Below the pieces are notes generated by a model. It saw nothing but the letters and a program-made list of their open reading frames with translations. It was not told the DNA's origin and did not search any database. Positions 23,489-32,285 of a DNA stretch of 44,107 nt are shown here, one piece after another (the first letter of the stretch is position 1; every line of letters begins with the position of its first letter). A program made the position numbers and the translations under genes. The stretch comes from Streptomyces sparsogenes (lineage in GTDB: Bacteria > Actinomycetota > Actinomycetes > Streptomycetales > Streptomycetaceae): the NCBI RefSeq assembly GCF_001704635.1, contig NZ_MAXF01000104.1, positions 1 to 44,107 of the forward strand, in the 5' to 3' direction.

Positions 23489-24754
23489 ATGACCGATTCC
23501 CTGGCTGACCCCCACCTCCGCTTCCCGGCGGCCACCGCCGCCACCGGAGGGCCGCGCGACATCGTGATCCTGGGCTCCACCGGATCGATCGGCACCCAGG
23601 CCATCGACGTGGTGCTGCGCAACCCCGACCGCTTCCGCGTCACCGGGCTGTCCGCCGCCGGCGGGCGGGCCGGGCTGCTGGCCGAGCAGGCGTGGCGGCT
23701 GGGCGTGGCGACGGTCGCGGTGGCGCGCCCCGAGGCCGTGTCCGAGCTGCGCGAGGCGCTGGCCGCGCGGTACGGGGCGGGGGAGCCGCTGCCGGAGATC
23801 ATCGCGGGGCCCGATGCGGCCACCGAGCTGGCCCGCTCCGAGTGCGACACCGTGCTCAACGGCATCACCGGCTCCATCGGCCTGGCGCCCACCCTCGCCG
23901 CCCTGGAGGCCGGCCGGGTGCTCGCGCTGGCCAACAAGGAGTCGCTGATCGTCGGCGGGCCGCTGGTCAAGGCCCTGGCCAAGCCGGGTCAGATCGTGCC
24001 CGTGGACTCCGAGCACTCCGCCCTCTTCCAGGCGCTGCTCGGCGGCACCCGGCAGGAGGTCCGCAGGCTGGTGGTCACCGCGTCCGGCGGGCCGTTCCGG
24101 GGGCGTACCCGGCAGGAGCTGACCGAGGTCACGCCCGAGCAGGCGCTGGCCCACCCCACCTGGGACATGGGCCCGGTGATCACGATCAACTCCGCGACCC
24201 TGGTCAACAAGGGGCTGGAGGTCATCGAGGCGCACCTGCTGTACGACATCCCCTTCGACCGGATCGAGGTCGTGGTCCACCCTCAGTCGTACATCCACTC
24301 GATGGTCGAGTTCATTGACGGCTCCACCCTGGCGCAGGCGAGCCCGCCCGACATGCGGATGCCGATCGCGCTCGGCCTCGGCTGGCCGGACCGGGTGCCG
24401 GACGCCGCGCCCGGCTGCGACTGGACCAAGGCGCACACCTGGGAGTTCTTCCCGCTGGACAATGACGCGTTCCCCTCGATCGGCCTCTCCCGCCACGTCG
24501 GCGCCCTCGGCGGCACCGTGCCCGCCGTCTTCAACGCGGCGAACGAGGAGTGCGTGGACGCCTTCCTGGCCCGGAAGCTGCCGTTCAACGGAATCGTCGA
24601 TACGGTCGCCCAGGTGGTGTCGGAACACGGCACCCCCGCCGCGGGAACCCGGCTGACGGTCGAGGACGTCCTCCAGGCCGAGGCCTGGGCCCGCGCCCGC
24701 GCCCGTGAACTGGCCGCCCGCGCGGCGAACGCGACACCGGAGGCTCGCGCATGA
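23489..24754 (+). CDS. dxr: 1-deoxy-D-xylulose 5-phosphate reductoisomerase
   Basis: Second enzyme of the MEP isoprenoid pathway, converting DXP to MEP with NADPH in the cytoplasm; 421 aa, slightly long because of a ~23-residue N-terminal tail and an Ala-rich C-terminus. The NADPH-binding motif IVILGSTGSIGTQAIDVV is near residues 25-42. Active-site blocks include LALANKESLIVGG, VPVDSEHSALFQ (metal-binding Asp/Glu), VTASGGPFRG, HPTWDMGPVITINSATLVNK and HPQSYIHSMVEF. The stop overlaps the ATG of the protease gene (ATGA), so they are coupled. ispG of the same pathway lies two genes downstream but behind a terminator. Confidence 0.96.
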   Translation: MTDSLADPHLRFPAATAATGGPRDIVILGSTGSIGTQAIDVVLRNPDRFRVTGLSAAGGRAGLLAEQAWRLGVATVAVARPEAVSELREALAARYGAGEPLPEIIAGPDAATELARSECDTVLNGITGSIGLAPTLAALEAGRVLALANKESLIVGGPLVKALAKPGQIVPVDSEHSALFQALLGGTRQEVRRLVVTASGGPFRGRTRQELTEVTPEQALAHPTWDMGPVITINSATLVNKGLEVIEAHLLYDIPFDRIEVVVHPQSYIHSMVEFIDGSTLAQASPPDMRMPIALGLGWPDRVPDAAPGCDWTKAHTWEFFPLDNDAFPSIGLSRHVGALGGTVPAVFNAANEECVDAFLARKLPFNGIVDTVAQVVSEHGTPAAGTRLTVEDVLQAEAWARARARELAARAANATPEARA

Positions 24755-26055
24755 CGACACTGATGATGACGGTCCTCGGCATAGTCGTATTCGTCGTGGG
24801 ACTGCTCTTCTCGATCGCCTGGCACGAGCTCGGCCACCTCTCCACGGCCAAGCTCTTCGGCATCCGGGTGCCGCAGTACATGGTCGGCTTCGGCCCGACG
24901 ATCTTCTCCCGCAAGAAGGGCGAGACGGAGTACGGCGTCAAGGCCGTCCCGCTCGGCGGGTACATCCGCATGATCGGGATGTTCCCGCCCGGAGACGACG
25001 GGAAGATAACGGCTCGTTCCACCTCGCCGTGGCGCAGCATGATCGAGGACGCCCGGTCGGCGGCCTACGAGGAGCTCCAGCCCGGCGACGAGACCCGGAT
25101 GTTCTACACGCGCAAGCCGTGGAAGCGCGTGATCGTGATGTTCGCCGGGCCGTTCATGAACCTGGTCCTCGCCGTGGTGATCTTCCTCGGGGTGATGATG
25201 AGCTTCGGCGTCAACACCCAGACCACCACCGTGGGCACCGTCCAGAAGTGCGTGGTCCCGGCCTCGGCCAACACCGACACGTGCCCCAAGGACGCCAAGG
25301 ACACTCCGGCCAACACCGCCGGGCTGCGGCCCCGCGACAAGATCGTCGCCTTCAACGGCGAGCCGACCTCGGACTGGTCCACCCTCCAGCAGAGCATCCG
25401 CAGGACGGTCGGCCCCGCGACGATCACCGTCGAGCGGAACGGCGTCCGCAAGGATCTGCACGCGGTCCTCATAAAGCACCAGGTCGCCAAGTCGGACGGG
25501 CGGGGCGGCTATGTGGAGGGGAAGTACGTCACCGCGGGCTTCCTCGGCTTCACCCCGGCCAGCGGCGTGGTCAAGCAGTCCTTCGGGCAGTCGGTGGACC
25601 GCATGGGCAACATGGTCGAGGACGGCATCGACTCGCTGATCGCCCTGCCCTCGAAGATCCCCGACTTGTGGAACGCGGCGTTCGGCGACGGTGAGCGCAA
25701 GGCGGACTCCCCGATGGGTGTGGTCGGCGCGGCCCGGGTCGGCGGAGAGGTGGCCAATCTCGACATCCCGGCCTCGCAGCGGGTCGCCACCATGCTGTTC
25801 CTGGTGGCCGGCTTCAACCTCTCCCTCTTCCTGTTCAACATGCTGCCGCTGCTGCCGCTGGACGGCGGGCACATCGCGGGCGCGGTGTGGGAGGCGATCC
25901 GGCGGCACACCGCCCGGCTGGTCCGCCGGCCCGACCCCGGGCCGTTCGACGTGGCCAAGATGATGCCGGTCGCCTATGTGATCGCCGGGGTGTTCATCTG
26001 CTTCACCCTGCTGGTGCTGGTGGCCGATGTGGTGAATCCGGTGAAAATCTCCTGA
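24751..26055 (+). CDS. rseP: RseP-like site-2 zinc metalloprotease
   Basis: Intramembrane protease, 434 aa, that cuts membrane-anchored substrates such as anti-sigma factors. The zinc motif HELGH is at residues 25-29 inside the first membrane helix (LLFSIAWHELGHLSTAKLFG), the third zinc ligand lies in LLPLLPLDGGHIAGA near the C-terminus, and a PDZ domain occupies about residues 165-250 (NTAGLRPRDKIVAFNGEPTS). The AVPLGGYIRMIGMF block is also typical. Compared with RseP of Gram-negatives only one PDZ is evident, as usual in actinobacteria. It overlaps dxr by 4 bp, a common pairing. A perfect hairpin follows. Confidence 0.92.
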   Translation: MTTLMMTVLGIVVFVVGLLFSIAWHELGHLSTAKLFGIRVPQYMVGFGPTIFSRKKGETEYGVKAVPLGGYIRMIGMFPPGDDGKITARSTSPWRSMIEDARSAAYEELQPGDETRMFYTRKPWKRVIVMFAGPFMNLVLAVVIFLGVMMSFGVNTQTTTVGTVQKCVVPASANTDTCPKDAKDTPANTAGLRPRDKIVAFNGEPTSDWSTLQQSIRRTVGPATITVERNGVRKDLHAVLIKHQVAKSDGRGGYVEGKYVTAGFLGFTPASGVVKQSFGQSVDRMGNMVEDGIDSLIALPSKIPDLWNAAFGDGERKADSPMGVVGAARVGGEVANLDIPASQRVATMLFLVAGFNLSLFLFNMLPLLPLDGGHIAGAVWEAIRRHTARLVRRPDPGPFDVAKMMPVAYVIAGVFICFTLLVLVADVVNPVKIS

Positions 26056-26066
26056 TGCTGCGAAAT

Positions 26067-26100
26067 GTTCCGAAGTGCACCTTTGGGTGCACTTCGGAAC
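26067..26100 (+). terminator. Strong terminator after the dxr-rseP unit
   Basis: GTTCCGAAGTGCACC (26067-26081) and GGTGCACTTCGGAAC (26086-26100) form a perfect 15-bp stem with a TTTG loop. It separates rseP from ispG. Confidence 0.9.
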
Positions 26101-26196
26101 CGCGGTGTGCCCAGGTCCCGTACGGTGCCGTAACCTCGGACTCCGGAGCCCGCCGATCTCGGGACCTTCATTCATGACGTTGGGGTTGCTCGCCAG

Positions 26197-27354
26197 ATGA
26201 CCGCGATTTCGCTTGGAATTCCGTCCGTTCCCCTCAAGCTCGCCGACCGCAGGGTCAGCCGCAAGATCCAGGTCGGGTCGGTGGCGGTGGGTGGGGACGC
26301 GCCGGTGTCGGTGCAGTCGATGACGACGACGGTGACGGCGGATGTGGGTGCGACGCTGCAGCAGATCGCGGAGCTGACGGCTTCGGGGTGCGAGATCGTG
26401 CGGGTGGCGTGTCCGTCGCAGGACGACGCGGACGCGTTGCCGGTGATCGCGCGGAAGTCGCAGATTCCGGTGATCGCGGATATTCATTTCCAGCCGAAGT
26501 ATGTGTTCGCGGCGATCGACGCCGGGTGTGCGGCGGTGCGGGTGAATCCGGGGAACATCCGGCAGTTCGACGACAAGGTCAAGGAGATCGCGAAGGCGGC
26601 TTCCGAGGCGGGGGTGCCGATCCGGATCGGGGTGAACGCGGGGTCGCTGGACAAGCGGCTTCTGGCGAAGTACGGGAAGGCGACTCCGGAGGCGCTGGTG
26701 GAGTCGGCGTTGTGGGAGTGCTCGCTGTTCGAGGAGCACGGGTTCCGGGACATCAAGATCTCGGTGAAGCACAACGACCCGGTGGTGATGATCAACGCGT
26801 ACCGGCAGTTGGCGGCCCGGTGTGACTATCCGTTGCATCTGGGGGTGACGGAGGCGGGGCCGGCGTTCCAGGGGACGATCAAGTCGGCGGTGGCGTTCGG
26901 TGCGCTGCTCAGTGAGGGGATCGGGGACACGATCCGGGTGTCGTTGTCGGCGCCTCCGGTGGAGGAGGTGAAGGTCGGTATCCAGATTCTGGAGTCGTTG
27001 AATCTGCGGCAGCGGCGGTTGGAGATCGTGTCGTGTCCGTCGTGTGGTCGGGCGCAGGTGGATGTGTACAAGCTGGCGGATGAGGTGACGGCGGGTCTGC
27101 AGGGCATGGAGGTGCCGTTGCGGGTCGCGGTGATGGGGTGTGTGGTCAATGGTCCTGGTGAGGCGCGAGAGGCGGATCTGGGGGTGGCCTCGGGCAATGG
27201 GAAGGGGCAGATCTTCGTGAAGGGTGAGGTGATCAAGACCGTGCCCGAGTCGAAGATCGTGGAGACCCTGATCGACGAGGCCATGAAGATCGCCGAACAG
27301 ATGGAGAAGGACGGCATCGCCTCCGGCGAACCCGAGGTCTCCGTCACCGGCTGA
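26197..27354 (+). CDS. ispG: 4-hydroxy-3-methylbut-2-enyl-diphosphate synthase
   Basis: Penultimate MEP-pathway enzyme, 385 aa, converting MEcPP to HMBPP with a [4Fe-4S] cluster. Seen are VQSMTTTVTADVGATLQQIA, VRVACPSQDDADALPVIA, PVIADIHFQPKYVFAAIDAG, VRVNPGNI, IRIGVNAGSLD, and the cluster cysteines in SCPSCGRAQVD and VMGCVVNGPGEARE. Length is normal. The body of the gene (about 26270-27240) uses G-ending and T-ending codons, whereas its last ~35 codons and the neighbouring genes prefer C-ending codons. The ATG at 26197 is preceded by a poor ribosome site, TTGGGGTTGC. It stands alone between two terminators. Confidence 0.96.
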   Translation: MTAISLGIPSVPLKLADRRVSRKIQVGSVAVGGDAPVSVQSMTTTVTADVGATLQQIAELTASGCEIVRVACPSQDDADALPVIARKSQIPVIADIHFQPKYVFAAIDAGCAAVRVNPGNIRQFDDKVKEIAKAASEAGVPIRIGVNAGSLDKRLLAKYGKATPEALVESALWECSLFEEHGFRDIKISVKHNDPVVMINAYRQLAARCDYPLHLGVTEAGPAFQGTIKSAVAFGALLSEGIGDTIRVSLSAPPVEEVKVGIQILESLNLRQRRLEIVSCPSCGRAQVDVYKLADEVTAGLQGMEVPLRVAVMGCVVNGPGEAREADLGVASGNGKGQIFVKGEVIKTVPESKIVETLIDEAMKIAEQMEKDGIASGEPEVSVTG

Positions 27355-27366
27355 CACCGCCCACCC

Positions 27367-27413
27367 CACCGCCCGCGCCCCGGCCACGGCCCCGCCGGGG
27401 AGCGCGGGCGGTG
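27367..27413 (+). terminator. Terminator of ispG
   Basis: CACCGCCCGCGC (27367-27378) pairs perfectly with GCGCGGGCGGTG (27402-27413); inner CCCC/GGGG pairing extends it around a bulged A. Confidence 0.85.
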
Positions 27414-27438
27414 ACCGGGACGGCCCCCGAGGTACAGT
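27411..27438 (+). promoter_or_regulatory. Possible promoter of the first GNAT gene
   Basis: GTGACC (27411-27416) and TACAGT (27433-27438) are spaced by 16 bp. The -35 partly overlaps the ispG terminator. The gene starts 54 bp after the -10. Confidence 0.4.
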
Positions 27439-27492
27439 GCGGAGAATCGAATCTTCTGGCCCTCGGCCGCAACCGGTGAGGCATACCGACAC

Positions 27493-28338
27493 GTGCTGAC
27501 GACGTCCACCACCAGGGTGCTCGAGCCCCACGAGCTCGACGCGGCCCTCGCGGTCCTCGACCGCGACCCGATCTCCAACGCCTTCGTCGCCGCCCGCGTC
27601 CAGGTCGCCGGCCTGGACCCCTGGCGGCTCGGCGGCGAGATGTGGGGCTGGTACACCGGTGGCCGGCTCGAATCGCTCTGCTACGCCGGAGCCAACCTCG
27701 TCCCCATCTGCGCCACCCCCGAGGCCGTACGAGGCTTCGCCGAACGCGCCCTGAGGGCCGGCCGCCGCTGCTCCTCCATCGTCGGCCCCGCCGACACCAC
27801 CGCCGAACTGTGGTCCCTGCTCGAACCCAGCTGGGGACCGGCCCGCGAGGTCCGCGCCCACCAGCCGCTCATGGCCACCACCTCCATGCCCGCCGACATA
27901 GCGCCCGACCCGCACGTCCGCCGCGTCCACAAGGACGAAATGGACGTGATCATGCCCGCGTGCGTGGCGATGTTCACCGAGGAGGTCGGTGTCTCGCCGC
28001 TCGCCGGCGACGGCGGGCTGCTCTACCAGGCCCGGGTCGCCGAACTGGTCGGCGCCGGACGGTCCTTCGCCCGCGTCGAGAACGGCCGGGTGGTCTTCAA
28101 GGCCGAGATCGGCGCCGCCACCCGCCACGCCTGCCAGATCCAGGGCGTCTGGGTCGCCCCCGAATTCCGCGGCCGCGGACTCTCGGAGACCGGCATGGCC
28201 GCCGTACTGCGCTACGCGCTCGGCGAGGTCGCGCCCGTCGCCAGCCTGTACGTCAACGACTTCAACACCGCCGCCCGCGCCGCCTACCGCCGCGTCGGCT
28301 TCCAGGAGGTCGGCGCCTTCATGAGTGTGCTGTTCTGA
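27493..28338 (+). CDS. GNAT acetyltransferase with N-terminal DUF4081-like domain
   Basis: Predicted acetyl-CoA-dependent N-acetyltransferase, 281 aa. The N-terminal half (EPHELDAALAVLDRDPISNA onward, including FVAARVQVAG) resembles the DUF4081 region found ahead of GNAT domains in actinobacteria. The C-terminal half is a GNAT fold with the acetyl-CoA loop IQGVWVAPEFRGRGLSETGM and the closing strand/helix SLYVNDFNTAARAAYRRVGF. The GTG at 27493 follows a GGTGAGG ribosome site by 11 bases. It sits between ispG and a second GNAT gene 25 bp downstream. The acceptor substrate cannot be deduced. Confidence 0.85.
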   Translation: MLTTSTTRVLEPHELDAALAVLDRDPISNAFVAARVQVAGLDPWRLGGEMWGWYTGGRLESLCYAGANLVPICATPEAVRGFAERALRAGRRCSSIVGPADTTAELWSLLEPSWGPAREVRAHQPLMATTSMPADIAPDPHVRRVHKDEMDVIMPACVAMFTEEVGVSPLAGDGGLLYQARVAELVGAGRSFARVENGRVVFKAEIGAATRHACQIQGVWVAPEFRGRGLSETGMAAVLRYALGEVAPVASLYVNDFNTAARAAYRRVGFQEVGAFMSVLF

Positions 28339-28363
28339 TCGACGGCCCAGTAGGGTGCCGCCC

Positions 28364-28930
28364 ATGGTGCATCTACCGGGCGAAGGACCACCCGACCCGC
28401 GGGGCGTCGTCGTCGGACCGCTGGATCTGGCCGCGCGCGTGGACGAGGCCCTCGCCGTCCAGGCGATCGCCTTCGGCCTCACCGACGAGGAAGCGGGCGT
28501 ACGGCGCCACATCGTGCTGCGCCACCTCACCAACCCCGGCGCCCGCGCGCTGGGCGCCACCACCCGCGCCGGACGGCTCGTCGGCTTCGTCTACGGCATG
28601 CCCAACGACCGCACCCACTGGTGGTCCACCATCGTCGAGCCGTATCTGCGCGACCGCGGCCACGAGGACTGGCTGGACGACTCCTTCGTCATCACCGAAC
28701 TCCACGTCCACCCCGACTACCAGCAGCGCGGCATCGGCCGCACGCTGATCACCGCCATCACCGACGGGGCGGCCCAGCCGCGCTCCATCCTCTCCGCGAT
28801 CGACGTCGACAGCCCGGCCCGCCACCTCTACCACGCCCTCGGCTACCGCGACCTCGCCCGCCCGGTGCTCTTCCCCAGCGCGCCGACCCCCTACGCGGTC
28901 ATGGGCGCCCCGCTCCCGCTGCGCCGCTGA
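28364..28930 (+). CDS. GNAT acetyltransferase
   Basis: Small single-domain GNAT protein, 188 aa. The acetyl-CoA binding segment is ITELHVHPDYQQRGIGRTLI (Q/RxxGxG/A type), followed by the conserved SPARHLYHALGYRDL. The ATG at 28364 is preferred, with AGGGTG upstream; the GTG at 28367 is possible. It follows the DUF4081-GNAT gene closely in the same direction, so the two are probably co-transcribed. It might acetylate a metabolite, antibiotic or protein N-terminus; nothing in the sequence decides. Confidence 0.85.
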   Translation: MVHLPGEGPPDPRGVVVGPLDLAARVDEALAVQAIAFGLTDEEAGVRRHIVLRHLTNPGARALGATTRAGRLVGFVYGMPNDRTHWWSTIVEPYLRDRGHEDWLDDSFVITELHVHPDYQQRGIGRTLITAITDGAAQPRSILSAIDVDSPARHLYHALGYRDLARPVLFPSAPTPYAVMGAPLPLRR

Positions 28931-29046
28931 CCTCCCCGGAGCGCGGCGTCCCCCTGCGCCCCCCGGCGTCCCCCGGTGCATTTCCCGGCGCGCGGCGGCA
29001 GCGGCTAATCTCCTGGTCATCCCATCCCGTACGCAGGAGAAGAACC

Positions 29047-30747
29047 ATGGCCCACGTCCAGCGCATGTCCACGTTGATGTTGAAGACGCTGCGCGAGGAC
29101 CCGGCCGATGCCGAGACCGCCAGCCACAAGCTGCTCGTCCGCGCCGGCTACGTCCGCCGCACCTCCGCGGGCGTCTGGACCTGGCTGCCCATCGGCAAGA
29201 AGGTCCTGGAGAACGTGACGCGGATCATCCGCGAGGAGATGGACGCCATCGGCGGCCAGGAGGTCCTCCTGCCCGCCCTGCTGCCCCGCGAGCCCTACGA
29301 GGCCAGCGGCCGCTGGGACGAGTACGGCGACCTGCTGTTCCGGATCAAGGACCGCAAGGGCGCCGACTACCTCCTCGGCCCCACCCACGAGGAGATCTTC
29401 ACCCAGACGGTCAAGGACCAGTGCACGTCCTACAAGGACCTGCCCGTGATCCTCTACCAGATCCAGACCAAGTACCGGGACGAGGCCCGCCCGCGCTCCG
29501 GAGTGCTGCGCGGCCGCGAGTTCCAGATGAAGGACTCGTACTCCTTCGACACCACCGACGAGGGCCTGGCCGAGTCCTACCGGCTGCACCGCCAGGCCTA
29601 CCAGCGGATCTTCGAGCGTCTCGGCCTCGACTACCGCATCGTCTCCGCGATCTCCGGCGCGATGGGCGGCTCGGCCTCCGAGGAGTTCCTGGCCCCGGCC
29701 GCGGCCGGCGAGGACACCTTCGTGGACTGCCCGAACTGCGAGTACGCGGCCAACACCGAGGCCGTCACGGTGGCCGTCACCCCCGTCGACGGGTCGGCGC
29801 ACGGCCCCGTCGAGGAGCTGGACACCCCCGACACCCCCACCATCGAGACCCTCGCCCGGCACCTCGACATCCCGGCCTCCGCCACCCTGAAGAACCTCCT
29901 CGTCAAGGTCGACGGCGAGATCACCGCGGTCGGCGTCCCCGGCGACCGCGAGGTGGACCTCGGCAAGCTCGCCGAGCACCTCGCCCCCGCCCAGGTCGAG
30001 GTCGTCACCGCCGAGGACTTCGCCGACCGCCCCGACCTGGTGCGCGGCTACATCGGCCCCCAGGGCCTGGCCGGCGAGTCCTTCCGCTACCTCGCCGACC
30101 CGCGCGTCGCCCCCGGCACCGCCTGGGTGACCGGCGCCAACAAGCCCGGCAAGCACGCGCGCAACGTCGTCTGCGGGCGGGACTTCGAGGTCGACCAGTA
30201 CCTGGACGTCGTGGTCGTCGAGCCCGGCGACCCCTGCCCCCGCTGCGGCGCGGGCATCGAGCTCGACCGGGCCATCGAGATCGGCCACATCTTCCAGCTC
30301 GGCCGCAAGTACGCCGACACCTTCCAGCTCGACGTGCTCGGCCAGAACGGCAAGCCCGTCCGCGTCACCATGGGCTCCTACGGCATCGGCGTCTCCCGCG
30401 CCGTGGCCGCGCTCGCCGAGCAGACCCACGACGAGTCCGGCCTCTGCTGGCCCCGCGAGGTCGCCCCGGCCGACGTCCACATCGTCGCCGCGGGCAAGGC
30501 GCTCCAGACCGAGCTGGCCCTCGACCTCGCGGACAAGCTCGGCGCGGCGGGCGTACGCGTCATGGTCGACGACCGCGCCGGCGTCTCCCCGGGCGTGAAG
30601 TTCACCGACGCCGAGCTGATCGGCGTCCCGACGATCCTGGTCGTCGGCCGCGGCGCGAAGGACGGCCTGGTCGAACTCAAGGACCGCCGCACCGGCGAGC
30701 GCGAAGAACTCCCCACCGACGAGGCCCTCGCCCGCCTCACCGCCTGA
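29047..30747 (+). CDS. proS: Prolyl-tRNA synthetase, bacterial type
   Basis: Class-II aminoacyl-tRNA synthetase, 566 aa, charging tRNA-Pro. Motifs are visible in MLKTLREDPADAETASHKLL, RRTSAGVWTWLPIGKKVLEN, LGPTHEEIFTQTVKD (motif 2 region), YRDEARPRSGVLRGREFQMK and the motif 3 region MGSYGIGVSRAVAALAEQ. An editing (INS/YbaK-like) domain separates motifs 2 and 3 at about residues 225-390, identifying the bacterial form. The C-terminal anticodon-binding domain includes VMVDDRAGVSPGVKFTDAEL. AGGAGA lies seven bases before the ATG. TAATCT at 29006-29011 could be a -10 box but no good -35 is seen. Confidence 0.97.
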   Translation: MAHVQRMSTLMLKTLREDPADAETASHKLLVRAGYVRRTSAGVWTWLPIGKKVLENVTRIIREEMDAIGGQEVLLPALLPREPYEASGRWDEYGDLLFRIKDRKGADYLLGPTHEEIFTQTVKDQCTSYKDLPVILYQIQTKYRDEARPRSGVLRGREFQMKDSYSFDTTDEGLAESYRLHRQAYQRIFERLGLDYRIVSAISGAMGGSASEEFLAPAAAGEDTFVDCPNCEYAANTEAVTVAVTPVDGSAHGPVEELDTPDTPTIETLARHLDIPASATLKNLLVKVDGEITAVGVPGDREVDLGKLAEHLAPAQVEVVTAEDFADRPDLVRGYIGPQGLAGESFRYLADPRVAPGTAWVTGANKPGKHARNVVCGRDFEVDQYLDVVVVEPGDPCPRCGAGIELDRAIEIGHIFQLGRKYADTFQLDVLGQNGKPVRVTMGSYGIGVSRAVAALAEQTHDESGLCWPREVAPADVHIVAAGKALQTELALDLADKLGAAGVRVMVDDRAGVSPGVKFTDAELIGVPTILVVGRGAKDGLVELKDRRTGEREELPTDEALARLTA

Positions 30748-30763
30748 CCAGCCGACGGCCCGG

Positions 30764-30801
30764 CCCGCCCGCCCTGCCCGCCCGGCGGGCGGGCGGCGGG
30801 C
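30764..30801 (+). terminator. GC hairpin after proS
   Basis: The C-rich run ending GCCCGCCC (30776-30783) pairs with GGGCGGGC (30787-30794); the arms extend outward with bulges through GGCCCGCC and GGCGGGC. It is a probable terminator, possibly bidirectional. Confidence 0.6.
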
Positions 30802-31179
30802 TGATGCCGCCGGACGTGGGCCGGGACAGGCACGGAGGCGGCGCGGGCGAGGGTCGTGACGGTCGATCGCGCGCCGGCGGCCCCCGACCGGCCTCCCGCA
30901 CCCGGCGTGCGACCCCGGCTCGCTCGACGCTGGCCGGCGGTGCGGCCCACCGGCTTCCGTCCCTCGCGTCGGCGCACGTCCACACGTCCATGCCGCCGAC
31001 GCGGACAGGCGTCGGGGCGGGGCCGCCCACCGACTCCTTGGGGAAGCAGCCCCGGCGCCCCGCCGGAGGCGCAGGCCGAGGGGCGGTCGGGCGGAGTGGC
31101 GAGGCATCCGCGGTGCCGCGCCGTGGGTCGCCCGGCCCGCGTGGGCCGTCCGGGCCCGCGTGGGCGGCCCCGGGGCGGC
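30802..31179. other. Non-coding stretch between proS and the kinase-like gene
   Basis: I see no supported gene in either strand. Two copies of the self-complementary GCCCGCGTGGGC lie at 31136-31147 and 31154-31165, just past the 3' end of the minus-strand kinase-like gene, and could form small terminating hairpins. Confidence 0.5.
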
Positions 31180-32124
31180 CTACAGCCAGCCCGCGAACTC
31201 CAGCAGCAGTTCGCCCCGCCGACGGTCGCCGGTCGCGGCGTGGCGCAGGGCGGTCTCGACGGCACGGAAGAGGGTCCATCCGCGCAGCCGGTCGCGGTCG
31301 ACCTCCAGGGAATCCGCCAGCTTGGCGATCCGGCGCCGCGCGGCCGCCGCCGGGCCCGAGCCGGCGGCCAGGTCCTCGCAGCGGTCGAGGACCAGCTGGG
31401 CCAGGTCGTAGGCGCGCTCGCCGACCAGGGGCGAGGGTCCCACGGCCAGCCAGGGGGCGCGGTCCCCGGCGAGCACCTTGCCCTGCCGGAAGTCGCCGTG
31501 CAGCAGAAGCTGCTCAGGCGACTCCCCGGCCAGCTCCGCGCGCCGCTCCAGCGCCTCGTCGACCAGCGGCCGCGCGTCCGCCGCCCAGGGGCCCGCGGCG
31601 ATCAGCCGGAGGGGTTCGACCCCCTCGCCGGTCCGGGCCCCGACCGTGGTGAACGGGTGCTCCTCCGCGGGCGGCACCCACAGCCTGCGCACCGTGCCCG
31701 CCGCCTCCAGCAGCGCCTTGGCCTCCGGCAGTGAGCGCAGCGACACCGCGCTGTGCAGGCGCTCCAGCAGCAGCGCCCCGCCGTCGGGGTCGGCGCGCAG
31801 CAGCCGCGCCGCGCCCCAGCCGTTCCAGTGCGCGAGCGCCGCCCCCTCGCGCCGCGCGTCCGCGCCCGGCGCGGGGAGCTTCAGCGTCGCGGGGGTGCCG
31901 TCGGCCTGCCGTACGAGCACGATCAGGCTGCTCCGGCCGCCCGGGCTCGGCACCCGCTCCAGCGTCAGCTCCCAGTCCCGCAGCCGCCGGCGGACCAGCT
32001 CCGGCAGCTCGGCCAGCCAGGCGCGGGCGGGGCTCTCGGGGTCGGCGCTCAGCGCGTCCAGCAGCCGCTGAGGCAGGGTGATGGGGGCCGCCTCAGGGCC
32101 TCCGGGCTGCGGTGCCGATGCCAT
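31180..32124 (-). CDS. Aminoglycoside phosphotransferase/hydroxyurea kinase-like protein with degenerate active site
   Basis: Protein of 314 aa resembling the APH(6)/HUR antibiotic-kinase family. The N-lobe is suggested by SLIVLVRQADGTPATLKLPA (invariant-Lys strand) and ALLLERLHSAVSLRSL. The catalytic loop reads LLHGDFRQGKVLAG (His near residue 209): the catalytic Asp is kept, but the metal-binding Asn of the family's HGDxxxxN motif is Lys. The next motif, normally an Asp-Pro pair before the PLVGxxAYD phrase, reads AVGPSPLVGERAYDLAQ, with Gly for the second metal-binding Asp. Phosphotransfer is therefore doubtful. It is the last of three minus-strand genes downstream of the ferritin-like and lipoprotein genes. 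Confidence 0.75.
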   Translation of the reverse strand: MASAPQPGGPEAAPITLPQRLLDALSADPESPARAWLAELPELVRRRLRDWELTLERVPSPGGRSSLIVLVRQADGTPATLKLPAPGADARREGAALAHWNGWGAARLLRADPDGGALLLERLHSAVSLRSLPEAKALLEAAGTVRRLWVPPAEEHPFTTVGARTGEGVEPLRLIAAGPWAADARPLVDEALERRAELAGESPEQLLLHGDFRQGKVLAGDRAPWLAVGPSPLVGERAYDLAQLVLDRCEDLAAGSGPAAAARRRIAKLADSLEVDRDRLRGWTLFRAVETALRHAATGDRRRGELLLEFAGWL

Positions 32125-32285
32125 CGCCGAGCTGTCCCCTTCGTCCGCGGTCGTTCGCCCGCTCCGTCTGTTGTCGCGGCCGCGTCACGCGCGTCCGTCG
32201 CCGCCGCTCCCCGTCCGTCGCCCACCGCTCCGCCGAGGTCCCCGACGGCGCCGGCACGCCATGATCCACCACGCGCGGCCGGCCG

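Noticed and set aside
24283..28563. A 1426-codon open frame on the minus strand across rseP, ispG and the first GNAT gene
   Set aside because: It is antisense to four well-recognised genes and its product is Arg/His/Gly-rich without any known motif; long antisense frames are expected in high-GC DNA.
30856..31734. A plus-strand open frame in the gap after proS
   Set aside because: It overlaps most of the minus-strand kinase-like gene and its start region is Pro/Arg/Gly noise.
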